64,000 nucleotides of DNA from the NCBI RefSeq assembly GCF_000002985.6, contig NC_003283.11, positions 558,001-622,000 of the forward strand. Direction: 5' to 3'. Every line of letters starts with the position of its first letter. The first letter of the stretch is position 1. Below the pieces are notes generated by a model. That model was not told the origin of the DNA. It was given only the letters and a program-made list of their open reading frames with translations, and did no database searches. The position numbers and the translations under genes were made by a program. Of the stretch, positions 21,283-32,481 are shown one piece after another. Origin of the DNA: Caenorhabditis elegans. Lineage: Eukaryota > Nematoda > Chromadorea > Rhabditida > Rhabditidae.

Positions 21283-23372
21283 ATGGAACGCGAAGGACTT
21301 CTCGGTGACATTAAGGATAATCAATCGACATCTACGAGTCGAAATCGATGCTACATACATGTGATAACTGTTTTGTTATTATTGTTTTTTATTGGAATCC
21401 GGAATCATAGTAAGGAAAGAATTGTTTTCCTGACGCTTTTAAATTTAATTTTAGACTGGAAACCATCAACAACTGACCTAACAAAAGTGGCAGCGCTACC
21501 ACCAGAATCACTTTTCAACACTACTACTGATGAAAACGAAGATCCACTTTTTGCCTATAATTCGTGAGTAACATTTCTCTCTAAAAAAGTATTGAAGTGT
21601 GAGAAGTTCTAATTTAGGTTCGATTGTCCCTATGAAGAATGGAATCAGGTTACAACCACAATCATTCCTAACACCGAGGTTCATGAAAACTGGATGAGAT
21701 CCTGGAAACCTGAGAAACAACCGTTTCTCTATCACACAAAACCCTCTGCAATGTCAGCATTTGCACAAAAGGATCAGATTGTTGTAGCACTAACGTCAGC
21801 TAGTTTGATAAAGTTTGCTGAAAATATTTAGATCCGTAAAAAGTTTTGAATTTTCAGTTCAACAATGTATTGCCGTTATTACGATTGTCGCAGAAGAGAA
21901 ATCAGTGACCCATTTCAAAATGTCATTTTTCACAAGTCAACAGTTTTCTGTGCTCTACGGCCCAATGCAAAATATATTGCGGTTTCAGCGACTTCGGATG
22001 AAACTCCTGAATATTCCGTTCCAATCGTTCCCAGAATAAACAGTAAGCATGAACATATCTCAGTTTTAGAAAGTTTTCAATTTTTCCAGAGCCACCTCAC
22101 TACTTCACAGTTTGTATGGCGCCTCTCTATGGTGATGAGCCTAAATTTCTGCAAATTGTGGATTTTATCGAATACCATAAACTACAAGGTGCCACATTTT
22201 TTCATATCTACCTGAGAAATGTCACAGATTACGATAGAATGATGCTGGATGAGTATGTCAAAACGGGAGACATTGAGATCATAAAAATGCATGATCATTT
22301 TTGGAGAGCAGACTATATGTGGCATGATGTTCAAATTAATGTAGGCACGGGAAAAGTTTTTCAGACGCTTTGGAATTTTTCATTTTCAGGACTGTCATCA
22401 TCGCAGTAAATACTTCTCGAAGTGGACAGCGCTGATCGATATTGACGAGAGATTGGAAATTAGAAATGAGCAATTTAAGACAGTAGTTGACTATTTAGAG
22501 TGAGTTCGAATTATTTTTATATTTAGAATTTCCTGGCAGTGTTTGAAAAGGTTTCAAAAAAGTCCTGAAAATTGTCAATTGCGGAAAACAAAGTTCTAAA
22601 CTACGATTATTTGAAATGACAACTTGCAGGTCATTTGTGAGTGTTTTTTCAAAGTTTTAAGCTAAAATGATTGTTATGTTCAAATAAATCAAGTTAGTGG
22701 CCATTCTGTAGACCCGACAAAAAAGTTTTCCGCCCACAACTGGATATAACATTTCAGCTCAATCCACAATGCGTCAATTGCGAACCTTCGTTTCCGAGTG
22801 AAATGGGTTATAAAGGACAATAATACACCTGAAAGATATGAAAATGATAAACAGGTAACTCGTAAAGTTTTAATGTTCGAAAAATGCGTTTTTTCAGATT
22901 ACTGATGAAATGCTCTTCCACAAATATCAAAACACTTCCCAGCTCGGAAATTTTTTTGATCAGCCGAAGTGCATTATTCGACCGGAAAATGTTGCAATTA
23001 TGACCATACATGGGCCATTGACAATGTACAAAGGAGAGAGAATAACTTCAGTCGACAAAGACATTGGGTTTATAAGGTTTTTGATCTTCTGGTTTTTCGG
23101 AACAATTTCACAAGTTTTGCAGACATTATCGAAGTGTGGAGCAGAGAGTTTTTCCGGGAGCCCTCGAAAGAATGATGAAACATGCTCCATTCAACATTCT
23201 ACCAGTGGAGCAGTGGATTGAGAAAAACCTGACGGAAAATATATTGAGCCGAGTCAAATTGGTATACGATATTGTTGATGTGACGTGTGAGGAAAAGATG
23301 AAAATGTACAGCATTGAAAATGTTACGGCGCCTTGCTCAATAGGGAAACAAGACCTGTTCACTAAATTATAA
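21283..23372 (+). CDS. GT92 (DUF23) glycosyltransferase, copy 1
   Basis: Type II Golgi membrane glycosyltransferase of about 500 residues. Nine exons: 21283-21409, 21455-21563, 21618-21812, 21858-22042, 22090-22340, 22390-22499, 22758-22854, 22898-23076 and 23123-23372. Exon 1 gives MEREGLLGD and a signal anchor (VITVLLLLFFIGI). The catalytic part contains CRYYDCRRREI, ICMAPLYGDEPKF-like VCMAPLYGDEP, FFHIYLRNV, DHFWRADYMWH, the acidic metal-binding-type motif ALIDIDERLE and KCIIRPENV. The family includes GALT-1, which adds galactose to core fucose in C. elegans, but the substrate of this copy is not known. Start and phases agree with copies 2 and 3. The exon 3 donor (AA/GTTTGC) is weak but phase-correct. 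Confidence 0.87.
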
Positions 23373-23915
23373 ATGTTTCTAAACTATTTAGTCATGATTT
23401 ATTCATGATAATGTGCATACTATAGATGTTTTGATATAATAAAATTGAATTTTGTATTAAGACTGTAAAGCATTGTTTAGTAAGTCGGCAAATACTGAAC
23501 CCGCAATATTAATGTTTTTATTTCGGATTGCCAGGTTCCAACTTTGACAGTTCATAACTCCGTTGTCATCAGTTTCTATACAAAAATTGTAAACTGCTAA
23601 AATATTCCTTTTTAAATTTTCTATCACTTTGTAGTTGGACATTATTTGATATCTCTGCTGTGAACCAAGCTATAAAATTTTAAAAATAGCGGTGTTCATT
23701 ACTTGTGCAGGAAATGCTGCAATTTTTCTCGTTCATAAATAAATTTCAAAAAGGAACCTGGCGATTCCACTAGACTTTTTGAGAAAACACGTTTGAAAAA
23801 TCGGATCTTCAGAGCGATACCGGCAACCCCCACGCTTTTCCGAAAAAGCACTCAATCGTACGATCTGGCAACTGGACGTGAATAGCCAACAATTTCATTG
23901 TTAGTGCAGTGCAAA
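23373..23915 (-). other. Intergenic region with one orphan coding-like exon
   Basis: On the minus strand, after a TTTTATAG acceptor near 23672, a frame of about 70 residues runs GSQQRYQIMSNYKVIENLKR, VYNFCIETDDNG, SWNLAIRNKNINIAG and FADLLNNALQS to TAA at 23457. It looks like the last exon of something, but no partner exons or family are visible. The rest (23690-23915) is the promoter side of the transporter gene. Confidence 0.35.
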
Positions 23916-25431
23916 ATGATCAGAAGTGAGGTGAAGCAGCAGACCGTCGGAATCGAAATTGCTAGGGAAAATGATTCGAGCTCTCGCCCGGTAAGTCAAT
24001 TACCTTCAAATTTATTGAAAACTTTGAAAAATGTAGATTATTCGAGTATTGTTCTCGGTACAACTATTATCCATGATAGCAGTTACAACACACCACACCG
24101 CAATGCCATTTTTAGTAAAAATCGCTAACAAGGTTGGTTTTTAAAATGATTGGAACGGGTTTATTAAATTTTAAAAAAATTTAGAGTCATTTCCTCCCGA
24201 CGACTTCTGTTTTTATGATGGAAATTTTGAAATTATCATTTTGCCTGATAATTGTACTGATCGAAACAAGAAGCATAAGAAAGTAAGTCCTCTTAGAACG
24301 TGAGTCATCAACATCACAAATTATTTTCAGAACCGCAAAGAAACTGCACAAAAACATTTGGCAAAATTGGTGGGAAACAATGAAAGTATCGGTTCCAGCA
24401 TTGGTATATGCGGTTCAAAACAATTTATACTATGTTGCACTTGCAAATATTGACGCAACTACGTATTCCGTAAGTTTTCTCTAGGATTTGTATTCTGTAA
24501 CTTGAAAAAGAAATTTGAATTTCTGACTGAAAATTTTATCTCAAAAAATTTAAATTTAGATCCCGCATCTCAATTGTTTCAGGTAACTCTCCAACTGCGA
24601 ATTTTAACCACTGCAATTTTATCTGTTGTTCTACTGAGCAAAAAGTTATCCGGTTATCAGTGGATGGCACAGGGTATGGCTCTTATTGGGGTCATTGTTG
24701 TACAGGTATTTTATCAACCGGGTGTTCTAGGAACTTTTTTTAAAATATAAGCTTGACAACTCCAATTCTCGTCGGGAAATTGCTGGAAATTTTTGGCTGG
24801 GGCTAGCGTCTGTTCTTGGCATGTGCTGGACGAGCGCATTTGCCGGTGAGTGGTCTGCGTATCGTACTATTCGGAAAAAAATTAAAAACTTGAAGGCGTC
24901 TACTTTGAAAAAATGCTGAAAAATTCGTCGGCGGATGTGTGGATCCAGAACATTCGGCTTTCAATTCTGACCCTTCTCTTTGCTGGGATCACCATGTTAT
25001 CGAAAGACGGAGATGCTATAATTACAGGCATAAAGAAGCTTTCAGGAGATCTTATATCAATATTTTAAAATTTAGGAAACATTTTTCACGGCTGGACATG
25101 GATAGTATGGCTTGTCACGATAGGTAACTCAATCGGAGGGCTTTGCATATCGCTGGTAATGAAGTACGCGGATAATGTAATGAAAACATATTGTCAATCA
25201 CTGGCTATAGGTAAAAATTCCAAGTTTTATATTTTTTAATTTTTATTTTCAGGCTTCACCTCAATCGTGTCCATTTGCCTTGGCGATCGATTGCTAAGTT
25301 TATATCTTGGTTATGGAGTTTTCCTTGTCACATCGTCAGTTGTAGTGTACTCACTCTATCCCGCAACTCAGCCAACCACCCCGAATTATAAACCGCTGAA
25401 GCAGGACATCACAGAAGATACGGATGAATAA
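23916..25431 (+). CDS. Nucleotide-sugar transporter (SLC35A / UDP-galactose transporter type)
   Basis: Multi-pass Golgi membrane antiporter of about 356 residues that would import an activated sugar in exchange for the nucleotide monophosphate. Exons are 23916-23990, 24037-24132, 24185-24282, 24331-24469, 24583-24705, 24752-24845, 24896-25027, 25076-25210 and 25253-25431. Family signatures are the block LSMIAVTTHHTAMPFLVK, the stretch VPALVYAVQNNLYYVALAN, VTLQLRILTTAILSVVLLSK, FAGVYFEKMLKNSS, WIQNIRLS and GGLCISLVMKYADNV with SLAIGFTSIVS. The intron after ITG has a GC donor (ACAG/GCATAAAG). Two acceptors are AAG (before LDNSN and before GVYFEK). The sugar carried cannot be told from sequence. 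It lies between GT92 copy 1 and the convergent GT11 gene. Confidence 0.87.
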
Positions 25432-25802
25432 TATATGTATTTTGGTTACGTTAGAATAAATGAAATATTACAATTTTGGAGGGCTAAGTAAGAATTTTTG
25501 AAAACATAGACTGAATAGCTTGAAGTATCACAAAGATCTCAGAAGCTGAAAAAATATTTGAAATCCCGTGGGGTATGATGTTGGACACTGTAGGATTACC
25601 GATCAAAATTCGAATTTTCCCCGTTCGTGGAAATACAGAAAGACGACAAACGGCGGCAGAGAGTTCACTTCATGTCGTCAAGTTCGCATAAGCTATAATA
25701 AAGGCGCAACCCACGAAACGTCGGTTGCTGTACAGTTTCAGCAAACACTTTTTGTGAAATCATCACTTTATTCAAAAAAAAAAACACAAAAATTCGAACA
25801 GT
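25432..25802. other. Short convergent intergenic region
   Basis: This separates the 3' ends of the transporter (plus strand) and the GT11 gene (minus strand). A poly(A) signal AATAAA lies near 25456. The middle (25600-25760) is less AT-rich than the surroundings but has no gene I can support. Confidence 0.4.
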
Positions 25803-27308
25803 TCACTTCAAACTCTCAACGATTGTCGTATTATCGCCAGCAAATTTGAGCGGTGTCCAATGTGGCAAATAATAGTCGTACGGGTTCAGACCTCCATTTC
25901 TCTGAAAACTTCTAATGAATAAGTACCATTAACTATATTATACTAACGTATACATTATCCCTAGTCTCCCGAATGTCCATATAATAAACTTTATCTCCCT
26001 TTGAAAAGTAGCCCATCCACCAGCCAAATGTTGAATGCGGAGCTGAAAACTTGATTTTTTGAAATATTACAACATGTTTTTGGCTGTTTAGTTACCCGTG
26101 ATTAAAACTGTATCACAGTTATTTTTTGCATACACCAAATCATCCGACGGAGAGTTAACTGATACGAAATGGGTTGACTCCTGAAACAGAAATATAAATT
26201 GTATGTACATATAAATCTATGAAAAATGGCACCTGCTTGGTAGTCTCATTAGAAAACTAAACATTTTCATAAAGGTTTTTCATGAATGGCAAGTCATCCC
26301 CAAATAGTACCACATGGCTACAAGGCTTAGATGTTGCTTCTGGAATTTCAACTATTGATTGAGTTTTTCGAAAACATCAAAACCTTTATTCTCGACAAAC
26401 TCCTTGGCTTTTCTAATGAACCATTCGTCTGACTCGGCAAATCCAACCCTTTTAAAATCGCCTCTCCGAATATGAACGCATGTGCTGTAATTTGAAATTC
26501 AATTAGGTATACGTAGCTTGAAGATTGCACTCACACAAAAGATGTTTCATTGGATTTTGGCAAGGAGCCAAAGTTTTCAGAAGTCTTTAGGTATCCGATG
26601 AGTTCATTGCGCATTGACGGAAAATACTTCCAGGCCTAAAGTTTGTCTTAAGAAAAAAGTCAGTGCAATTTAGTACCTGATAAAATCTTCCATCCAAATG
26701 CAGATACTCATCGTTATTATGCTCATGAATCAGTGGATCTACGAAGACGCAGCAACGAGTGTTGAGTTTAGTGTTTTTGATATAAAGCGGGACCTGGAAC
26801 TAATATTATCAGTACTGGAAAAGAAAACTATGTATACCTTTCCATTTAAAATTTCAAATTGACCGACGAGGCCTGGAATCGCTTCTTTTGAACTTTCAAT
26901 CATCCGGCGATAAATTTCATCTTCTATGAAAAATGTCGCAGTTCGATTTAGCATTCTAGAAATTCCCAGAACAGCTGCTAACTCAAACATGTGATTACCT
27001 GGAAAACTGCATTAAGACTTGCTAAGGCATGTGCTCAAAAATACCTAAACGAGCAGTTGGCGCCATTCGGCTTGATAGTCGTTTTTTCATAATGAGAAAG
27101 GATTCTTGGCGAAGTGGAGGTCTGAAATCAATATTCGAAGTTTTTTTCTTGCAAAATTTTAGTAGGTTACATTTCTGCTGTGGCACTTTTGTATAGTTGA
27201 ACCACTATCACCAGAGCTGAAATTTATTATAGGTATGGTCTAGAGAATTCTAAGCTTACTCAACACGAGAAGCACTATCTTCAGCGGAGAGGCTGGGTTA
27301 GAATTCAT
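25803..27308 (-). CDS. GT11-type (alpha-1,2-fucosyltransferase-like) glycosyltransferase
   Basis: Type II Golgi enzyme of about 335 residues, expected to transfer fucose from GDP-fucose. Exons on the minus strand are 27308-27260, 27216-27171, 27121-27045, 26998-26838, 26793-26677, 26635-26535, 26484-26384, 26339-26263, 26180-26096, 26042-25948 and 25901-25803, all in phase. The signal anchor is KIVLLVLTLVIVVQLY. TARLGNHMFELAAVLGI matches the family's RLGNQMF motif I, VHIRRGDF matches the HxRRGD donor-site motif, and LITAPHSTFGWWMGYF matches the STF-WW motif. The end is PYDYYLPHWTPLKF. Around 26250 a longer reading of exon 8 would meet an in-frame TAG, so the model uses the GTTTAG donor at 26262. 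It is divergent from the methyltransferase gene at 27806. Confidence 0.8.
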
Positions 27309-27805
27309 TCTGAAATACTGCAATTATTGACGTTTTCAGACCTAAAAGCTTCAAAATTATGCAAAAATTAAATTGATTACAAAGTTAGACCCGTAAAAAT
27401 TCGGCTGCTCCGTAAGTCGCTCAAGAAACTATAAACTTTTAAATAAAATAGTTTTTGCACAAGACGGATCAGGAGAAAATATTCAAAAAGTTTCAGTGTC
27501 TTGAAAGTGTTTCATCCATTATCTCGGAGCGACCTGTTCCAGAATATTTTACCGATCTAATCGCACCCGCATTCGTAATCTAGCAGATCGTACACTTCTG
27601 TGAAACATCCCAGCATATTCCGTGCTGCACTTTTCGCAGTTTTCCATTCCAAATCATTCTTCTTTGTTCACCAGAAACCGGAAAAATGTTTCGGAGATCA
27701 TAGTGATAGAGGAGGAGTACTTAAATTAGGGAATCGTCTGGAAACTTTGAAATTTATATTTTATTTTTGATTTTCGGATCCTGAATTTCCAACAGTACAA
27801 AGTTT
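27309..27805. promoter_or_regulatory. Shared divergent promoter of GT11 and FkbM-type genes
   Basis: The roughly 500-bp gap between the two divergent starts contains a block (27565-27760) repeated with few changes at 29920-30110, upstream of the DUF268 gene. The block includes GCATTCGTAATCTAGCAGAT, CATATTCCGTGCTGCAC, the motif TGCACTTTTCGCA, GTTTTCCATTCCAAATCATT and GAGTACTTAAATTA. The same TGCACTTTTCGCA occurs at 32369-32381 upstream of GT92 copy 2. Confidence 0.6.
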
Positions 27806-29250
27806 ATGCCAGAGAAGACTCTACTCATTCCGAACTCAGCACCCAAAATGTACCACAACTCAAACGCGGGCTCATTAAGCATTCTGATGCTTTTCATATT
27901 GATACTGATTTCAATTTCAAACTATTTAAGTTTCAATAAAATTGGTAAGTTACTCTCATATTACCAACCGACACCTAACGGGTTTCATATCTGCTACTAG
28001 TCTGCTACCTTCCACAGTTTTGTGAGGTGTCTGAGAATTATTTGGCAGCCGACAAAGTGCGGGTAATGCCTTCTAATTGCTCGTAAACCCTCATGATGTC
28101 CGCTGCTAATTTTTTACTAAACTAATTTTGCAGAACAAAAATTGGAACCAAAACTAGCGCCTGAACCAGCTTTTGACCCTATTGCACTCTACGACTCGCT
28201 ACCGTCGAAGGAGCTCCGGAAAAATGCGCTGAAATCGGCGGAAAACAATAGAAAAGAGCTATTGATTGCGTCGAAACAAGATCAGCATAAAACTTTCTAC
28301 AATGCAGTGAAAATGGAGGCCTATTGTGCTGTAAAAGAAAGAATTGGAGGAAACGGAGACGGTGGAAAACTTGTATGTAATCCGAAGTTGGTGAAGGAGG
28401 ACTGCACGTGAGTTTCACAGAGTTTTATAATTTGGCGGCCTGCAACTTGTCGGCTGCTAGTTACAAACCTCTCACTAGACCCAGTGAGGTGTCAGCCGCT
28501 TGCAATATTTTTTTTCAGTTTACTCTCACTCGGTCTGCACAATCAAATTGGCTACGACGGTCACATTTATAATGTCACCGGAAAACAGTGCAAAATTCTC
28601 GGTGCTGACAAGGTGAGCTCTCAGGTTAAAGCTGTTGAAAAACCAACAAAACGACTTTCAGGACCCTCAAAACCCCAAAACTCAAACCTCCTACGAAAAA
28701 ATGAACGGTCAAATTTTTGTCGGAAAAATTCCCGACGAACTCACACTTCCCTCAATGCTCCAGCAGTCGGGGAGAAATGAGGTGGAGCTGCTGAAAATCG
28801 ACATCGAAGGAGGAGAGTTCACCGGGTTGGAGCCGCTGATCAGTGAACATTTTGTGTGCCAGGTGAGTGAAAATGGCAGCCGATACCTCACTGGTTGAGG
28901 GTACCTGACAGTAAAAGTAAAGTGGCGGCTGCTTTGACTACCCTCCAGATATTACGAACCTGCAAGATGTCCGCTGCGTAGATTAACACTGCATGTTTCC
29001 AGATCTTCATCGAAGTGCACGGGACGCCAGCTGAGCACCTGTCAATGCTCCGAATGATGTCAAAGTCCGTTCAATTTAACATTTAATATTTCCAACAACT
29101 CCTATTTTCAGGTATGGCTTCCGTTTGTTCAGCCTTGAGGAAAATCCATATTGTGTGAGATGCTGTGAATATAGTCTTATCAACGAGCTCTGTATGGCCC
29201 AATTCGGAGTAGTGCCGCTGGGAAATGTGATACCGGAAATCAACAAATAG
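27806..29250 (+). CDS. FkbM / Methyltransf_21-type methyltransferase, membrane-anchored
   Basis: Predicted type II protein of about 302 residues with a SAM-dependent methyltransferase fold. Exons are 27806-27944, 28134-28407, 28519-28612, 28662-28862, 29003-29064 and 29112-29250. A hydrophobic anchor (ILMLFILILISISNYL) follows a short N-terminal tail. A second ATG at 27848 is also possible. The motif VELLKIDIEGGEF, followed by IFIEVHG, is the conserved acidic motif of FkbM methyltransferases. Other segments are LGLHNQIGYDGHIYNVTGK and the cysteine pair YCVRCCEY. In bacteria this family O-methylates sugars and antibiotics. Here the Golgi-type topology and the glycan-enzyme neighbours suggest glycan O-methylation, which is an inference. 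Introns hold GCAGCCGACA-type repeat. Confidence 0.8.
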
Positions 29251-30134
29251 TATAATTTTTAAATTATTTTGATTTGGTTTTACGAGTTATTAAGGAATAC
29301 ATCGTGTGCTTTTTTTTCGCATAAATGAATGATTTTTTGATTTTCTTTTAATTGTAAATTGTTCTTGGTAATATGTTAGTCTGAAACAGACATAATATTG
29401 ATCGAAAAAGTAGGCAAACATTCTCAACACTTTAAAAAATAAATGAACAAAATATGTACAGTTTTGGACCGAGAGGGTTGAATAAATGGACAAGATGAAG
29501 CACGGTCACTGGAAAAGCCACTAGAAAAGTTAGAAAATATTTTTATTTGGAGTCAAAAGCCAGGAGAGCTCGGTTTTCAACTGTTTTTTGAAAGTTGTGT
29601 ATGAAAAAACACAATTTTTCATTCAATTTTTATGGTTAAATTATGTTTAAAATATTCATATTACAAAATTGTTAGAGTTGGAACATGCGACGGTGCTGAA
29701 ATTTTCTAATAAGTTCATTTTGATGTTTAGCCACAGGAATGGTTTTATTGTTATACTGGCCGTTGTCGAGAACATCTAGAATTTAAGAATTCCAAACATA
29801 TTTATTTCCGAATGTTTTAGTCTTTTCAGAATCAAAAGTTCTGTCTCAAATATTCCAAAACAACTTGTTCCGCGCTCGCCATATTTCAGAACATTTTCCT
29901 GATCGTATCTACCACACAAAATCCGCATTCGTAATCTAGCAGATCGTTCGCCTCTATGAAATATCCCAGCATATTCCGTGCTGCACTTTTCGCAGTTTTC
30001 CATTCCAAATCATTCCCTTTTGTTCACCAGAACCGGAAAAATATTTCGGAGATCAAAGTGATAGAGAGGGAGTACTTAAATTACGGAATCGTCTGAAACT
30101 TTTGGAATACAATTTTCTAATCCATTCAGCAAAT
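29251..30134. promoter_or_regulatory. Intergenic region with duplicated promoter block before the DUF268 gene
   Basis: Positions 29920-30110 repeat the block at 27565-27760 with few differences, including TGCACTTTTCGCA at 29980 and GAGTACTTAAATTA near 30070. The conserved block ends shortly before the ATG at 30135. The rest (29260-29900) has no gene I can support. Confidence 0.55.
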
Positions 30135-31646
30135 ATGAAAAACAGAGCACATCCGCAAGGACAGTCCCAGTTTTACTTTTTCCTTATTTTTCTGGCAGTT
30201 TGTCTGTTAATTGTTGTAATGTGAGTTTCTAAATCGTATATATTTTCCGATATGACTTTTATTTTTCAGTAACTTCCGATTCTCAGAACCTGATTTGAAT
30301 TTACAAGAATATAAAGTAAAAACTCACAAAGGCTTTATAACAATGGAAGAGTTAAATGAAAATGTTAGATTGCAAAAAATGTATCGAAATAATTTTAAAA
30401 GTGTTTCAGGTATATAAAACGTTTGGATACAAAATTATTCGGCCTACCTATCCGGTTCCCACTGTAAAAATGGTTGCAGAGCCCACTTGCTCTGAGGTAA
30501 AAAAAAACCATACATTTTACCGGGTCATAGACTCTTTTTTTCAGATATTCTCCGGATGGCGAGAAGTCTCCGAGCAACCCCAGCCAACATTCCCACCACA
30601 AGAGATCCCTGAAGACCGACTCCATGAGTTTCTTCTAAACAATTATACAGCATTGGGACCGGTATTTTTTGCCAAACTTTAATTACTTAAGCGAGCTTAA
30701 TTACAGTACTACGTAAACGACAAAAACGCCGACGATGGTGAGAAGCCGCGAAACTGGGACAACCTGTCTGAAATGATCAAGTGGCCAAAGGAGAAGCTGG
30801 GAGGCCAAGCCTACGGAAATGAAGGATGTAAGCAATTTCGGCAGAATTTAAAATATATCATTTATAAAATATTTAAGTGTCTGTCTATCACGCCATGCAA
30901 TCACACCGTCTGGATGGGATGAGTGGAGTTGTGATTGGAAGCATGCAGCCGTGGGTTGAAGTCTCAGCTCTTGTCAATGGTATGATTTCGTTCAAGGGTT
31001 TTCCGACACCGGTTTTTGGAAATGTCTTTAAATTTTGTCTGAAACTCCGAAATTATAGATGAAAAACTTTATTAATTTGTTCAGGGGCATCAAAAATACT
31101 AACTGTGGAATACTTCAAGTTAGAAATCCAAGAGGAGTTCCGTGACAGAATGTCATCAATTTTGCCAATCGATTTCGCTAGCAACTGGGAAAGGTACTTA
31201 AAATTTACCATACATTTGCCTTAAAAAATTTGTGTCAGGTACGCCAGTACATTTGATTTCGCTGTTTCCTTCTCATCAATTGAACACTCTGGGTTGGGAA
31301 GATACGGGGACCCGATTGATCCGATCGGCGATATCAGAGAAATGCTCAAAATCAAATGTGTCTTGAAACCAGGAGGTAACTTTTCACTTTTTTCAGATTA
31401 AAAAAAACACAGATACGAATTCCAGGCCTCCTGTTCATCGGCTTCCCACTTGGCACTGACGCGCTTCCATACAATGCTCATAGAATTTACGGATCGGTCC
31501 GTTTGGCAATGATGTTTGCTGGCTTTGAATGGATCGACACATTTACTGGTGAATCGGAACAACCACTTGATCTCACGTCGGAACGACTTCACGCTAAACC
31601 ACTTTTCGGGTTCATTCAAAATACGATTGTTTTAAGAAAACTTTGA
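30135..31646 (+). CDS. DUF268 family protein, methyltransferase-like
   Basis: Type II membrane protein of about 357 residues. Exons are 30135-30220, 30270-30363, 30410-30496, 30545-30661, 30707-30827, 30878-30979, 31085-31193, 31239-31375 and 31426-31646. The anchor is FYFFLIFLAVCLLIVVI. The conserved core FDFAVSFSSIEHSGLGRYGD, followed by PIDPIGDIREM and CVLKPGGLLFIGFPLGTD, identifies DUF268 and resembles the post-motif region of SAM methyltransferases (LKPGG). The upstream stretch GSMQPWVEVSALVNGASKIL and VEYFKLE resembles a SAM-binding loop. The biochemical activity is not established to my knowledge. The exon 2 donor at 30364 (AAT/GTTAGA) is needed, because the next acceptor GTGTTTCAG lies in an otherwise open frame. 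Confidence 0.82.
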
Positions 31647-32481
31647 ACTTTGAATAAATTCTTAAAATACTGTATTTTTCTTTATACATAGGTGTCAGTT
31701 ATAAGATAAATGATCAGCAGACATTAATCGAGGTCGATATTCTATTTGCTAAGCAAACTTTGTCCGATCACTAAAATGCTTCCTATTACTTTTTTTCTAA
31801 TAGTAAATTTTTGTCAATTTTAAATCTATAAAACTTTAAAATTTAAAACAACTGAAATTCGGCGGGTTTTTGAATGCTTCATATCTTTTATGTCTCTTGA
31901 ACTTGATTTGCTAAAACACTGCAAAATGTTCTAAAAGTTTCCATTCTTTTTAATGCAAATGTAAAATACATTAAATTTGAAGTTTTGGTAAATGCGGGCT
32001 TTTTGAGTTCGCTCGCTGATTATTTGTAATACGGACTTACAGTTTTGTTTCAATTCTTTTTCAGTTCAATTCAGAGTAATTCACTAGTATAAACAATTTG
32101 TTTTTGCCGATTTCTATAATTATGATAGATGTAAACTGATCGTGGGTTTTCACAACTGATATTTGGATAGTTTAACAGCATATTAGTGGTTTTGAACACA
32201 TATTTTTAAGTTCTTCAAGTTGAGCAAAATCAAACACATTACCTCACAGTTTCAGAGTTTTGAGAAATTGCAGAATGGTCCACTTATTCCGTTTCAAAGC
32301 ATTTTGTTCACTTTCATTTATTTCGACATGTTTCGTGAACAAAACGCAACTTATCCGATTTCTTCTTGGACTGCACTTTTCGCATCCCGACATTTTTGAA
32401 ATTTCACGTCTCGTTCCAATGTTATCTACCTGAAATCTACAAGGTGAAGCATTATTTCCCTTCATTTTATTTCATTTCAAA
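31647..32481. other. Intergenic, promoter side of GT92 copy 2
   Basis: The region 32260-32481 resembles 35030-35273 before copy 3: TCGGGATGCGGA read on the minus strand, GTTCCAATG, and TATCTACCTGAAATCTACAA followed by GTGAAGCATTATT. TGCACTTTTCGCATCCCGAC lies at 32369. No gene was seen in 31700-32250. Confidence 0.5.

Noticed and set aside
23041-23200. Alternative open frames through the exon 8-9 junction of GT92 copy 1
   Set aside because: They are shadows of the spliced frame, which matches copies 2 and 3 exactly in phase.
26234-26262. In-frame TAG in a longer version of GT11 exon 8
   Set aside because: A GTTTAG donor at 26262 ends the exon before the stop and keeps phase with the next exon. 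It is noted as an alternative, not called a pseudogene.
26340-26400. Apparent frameshift and stop (KLNQ-stop) in the GT11 gene
   Set aside because: A 44-nt intron with GTTTTG donor at 26383 and TTCCAG acceptor joins the exons in phase, so no lesion is needed.
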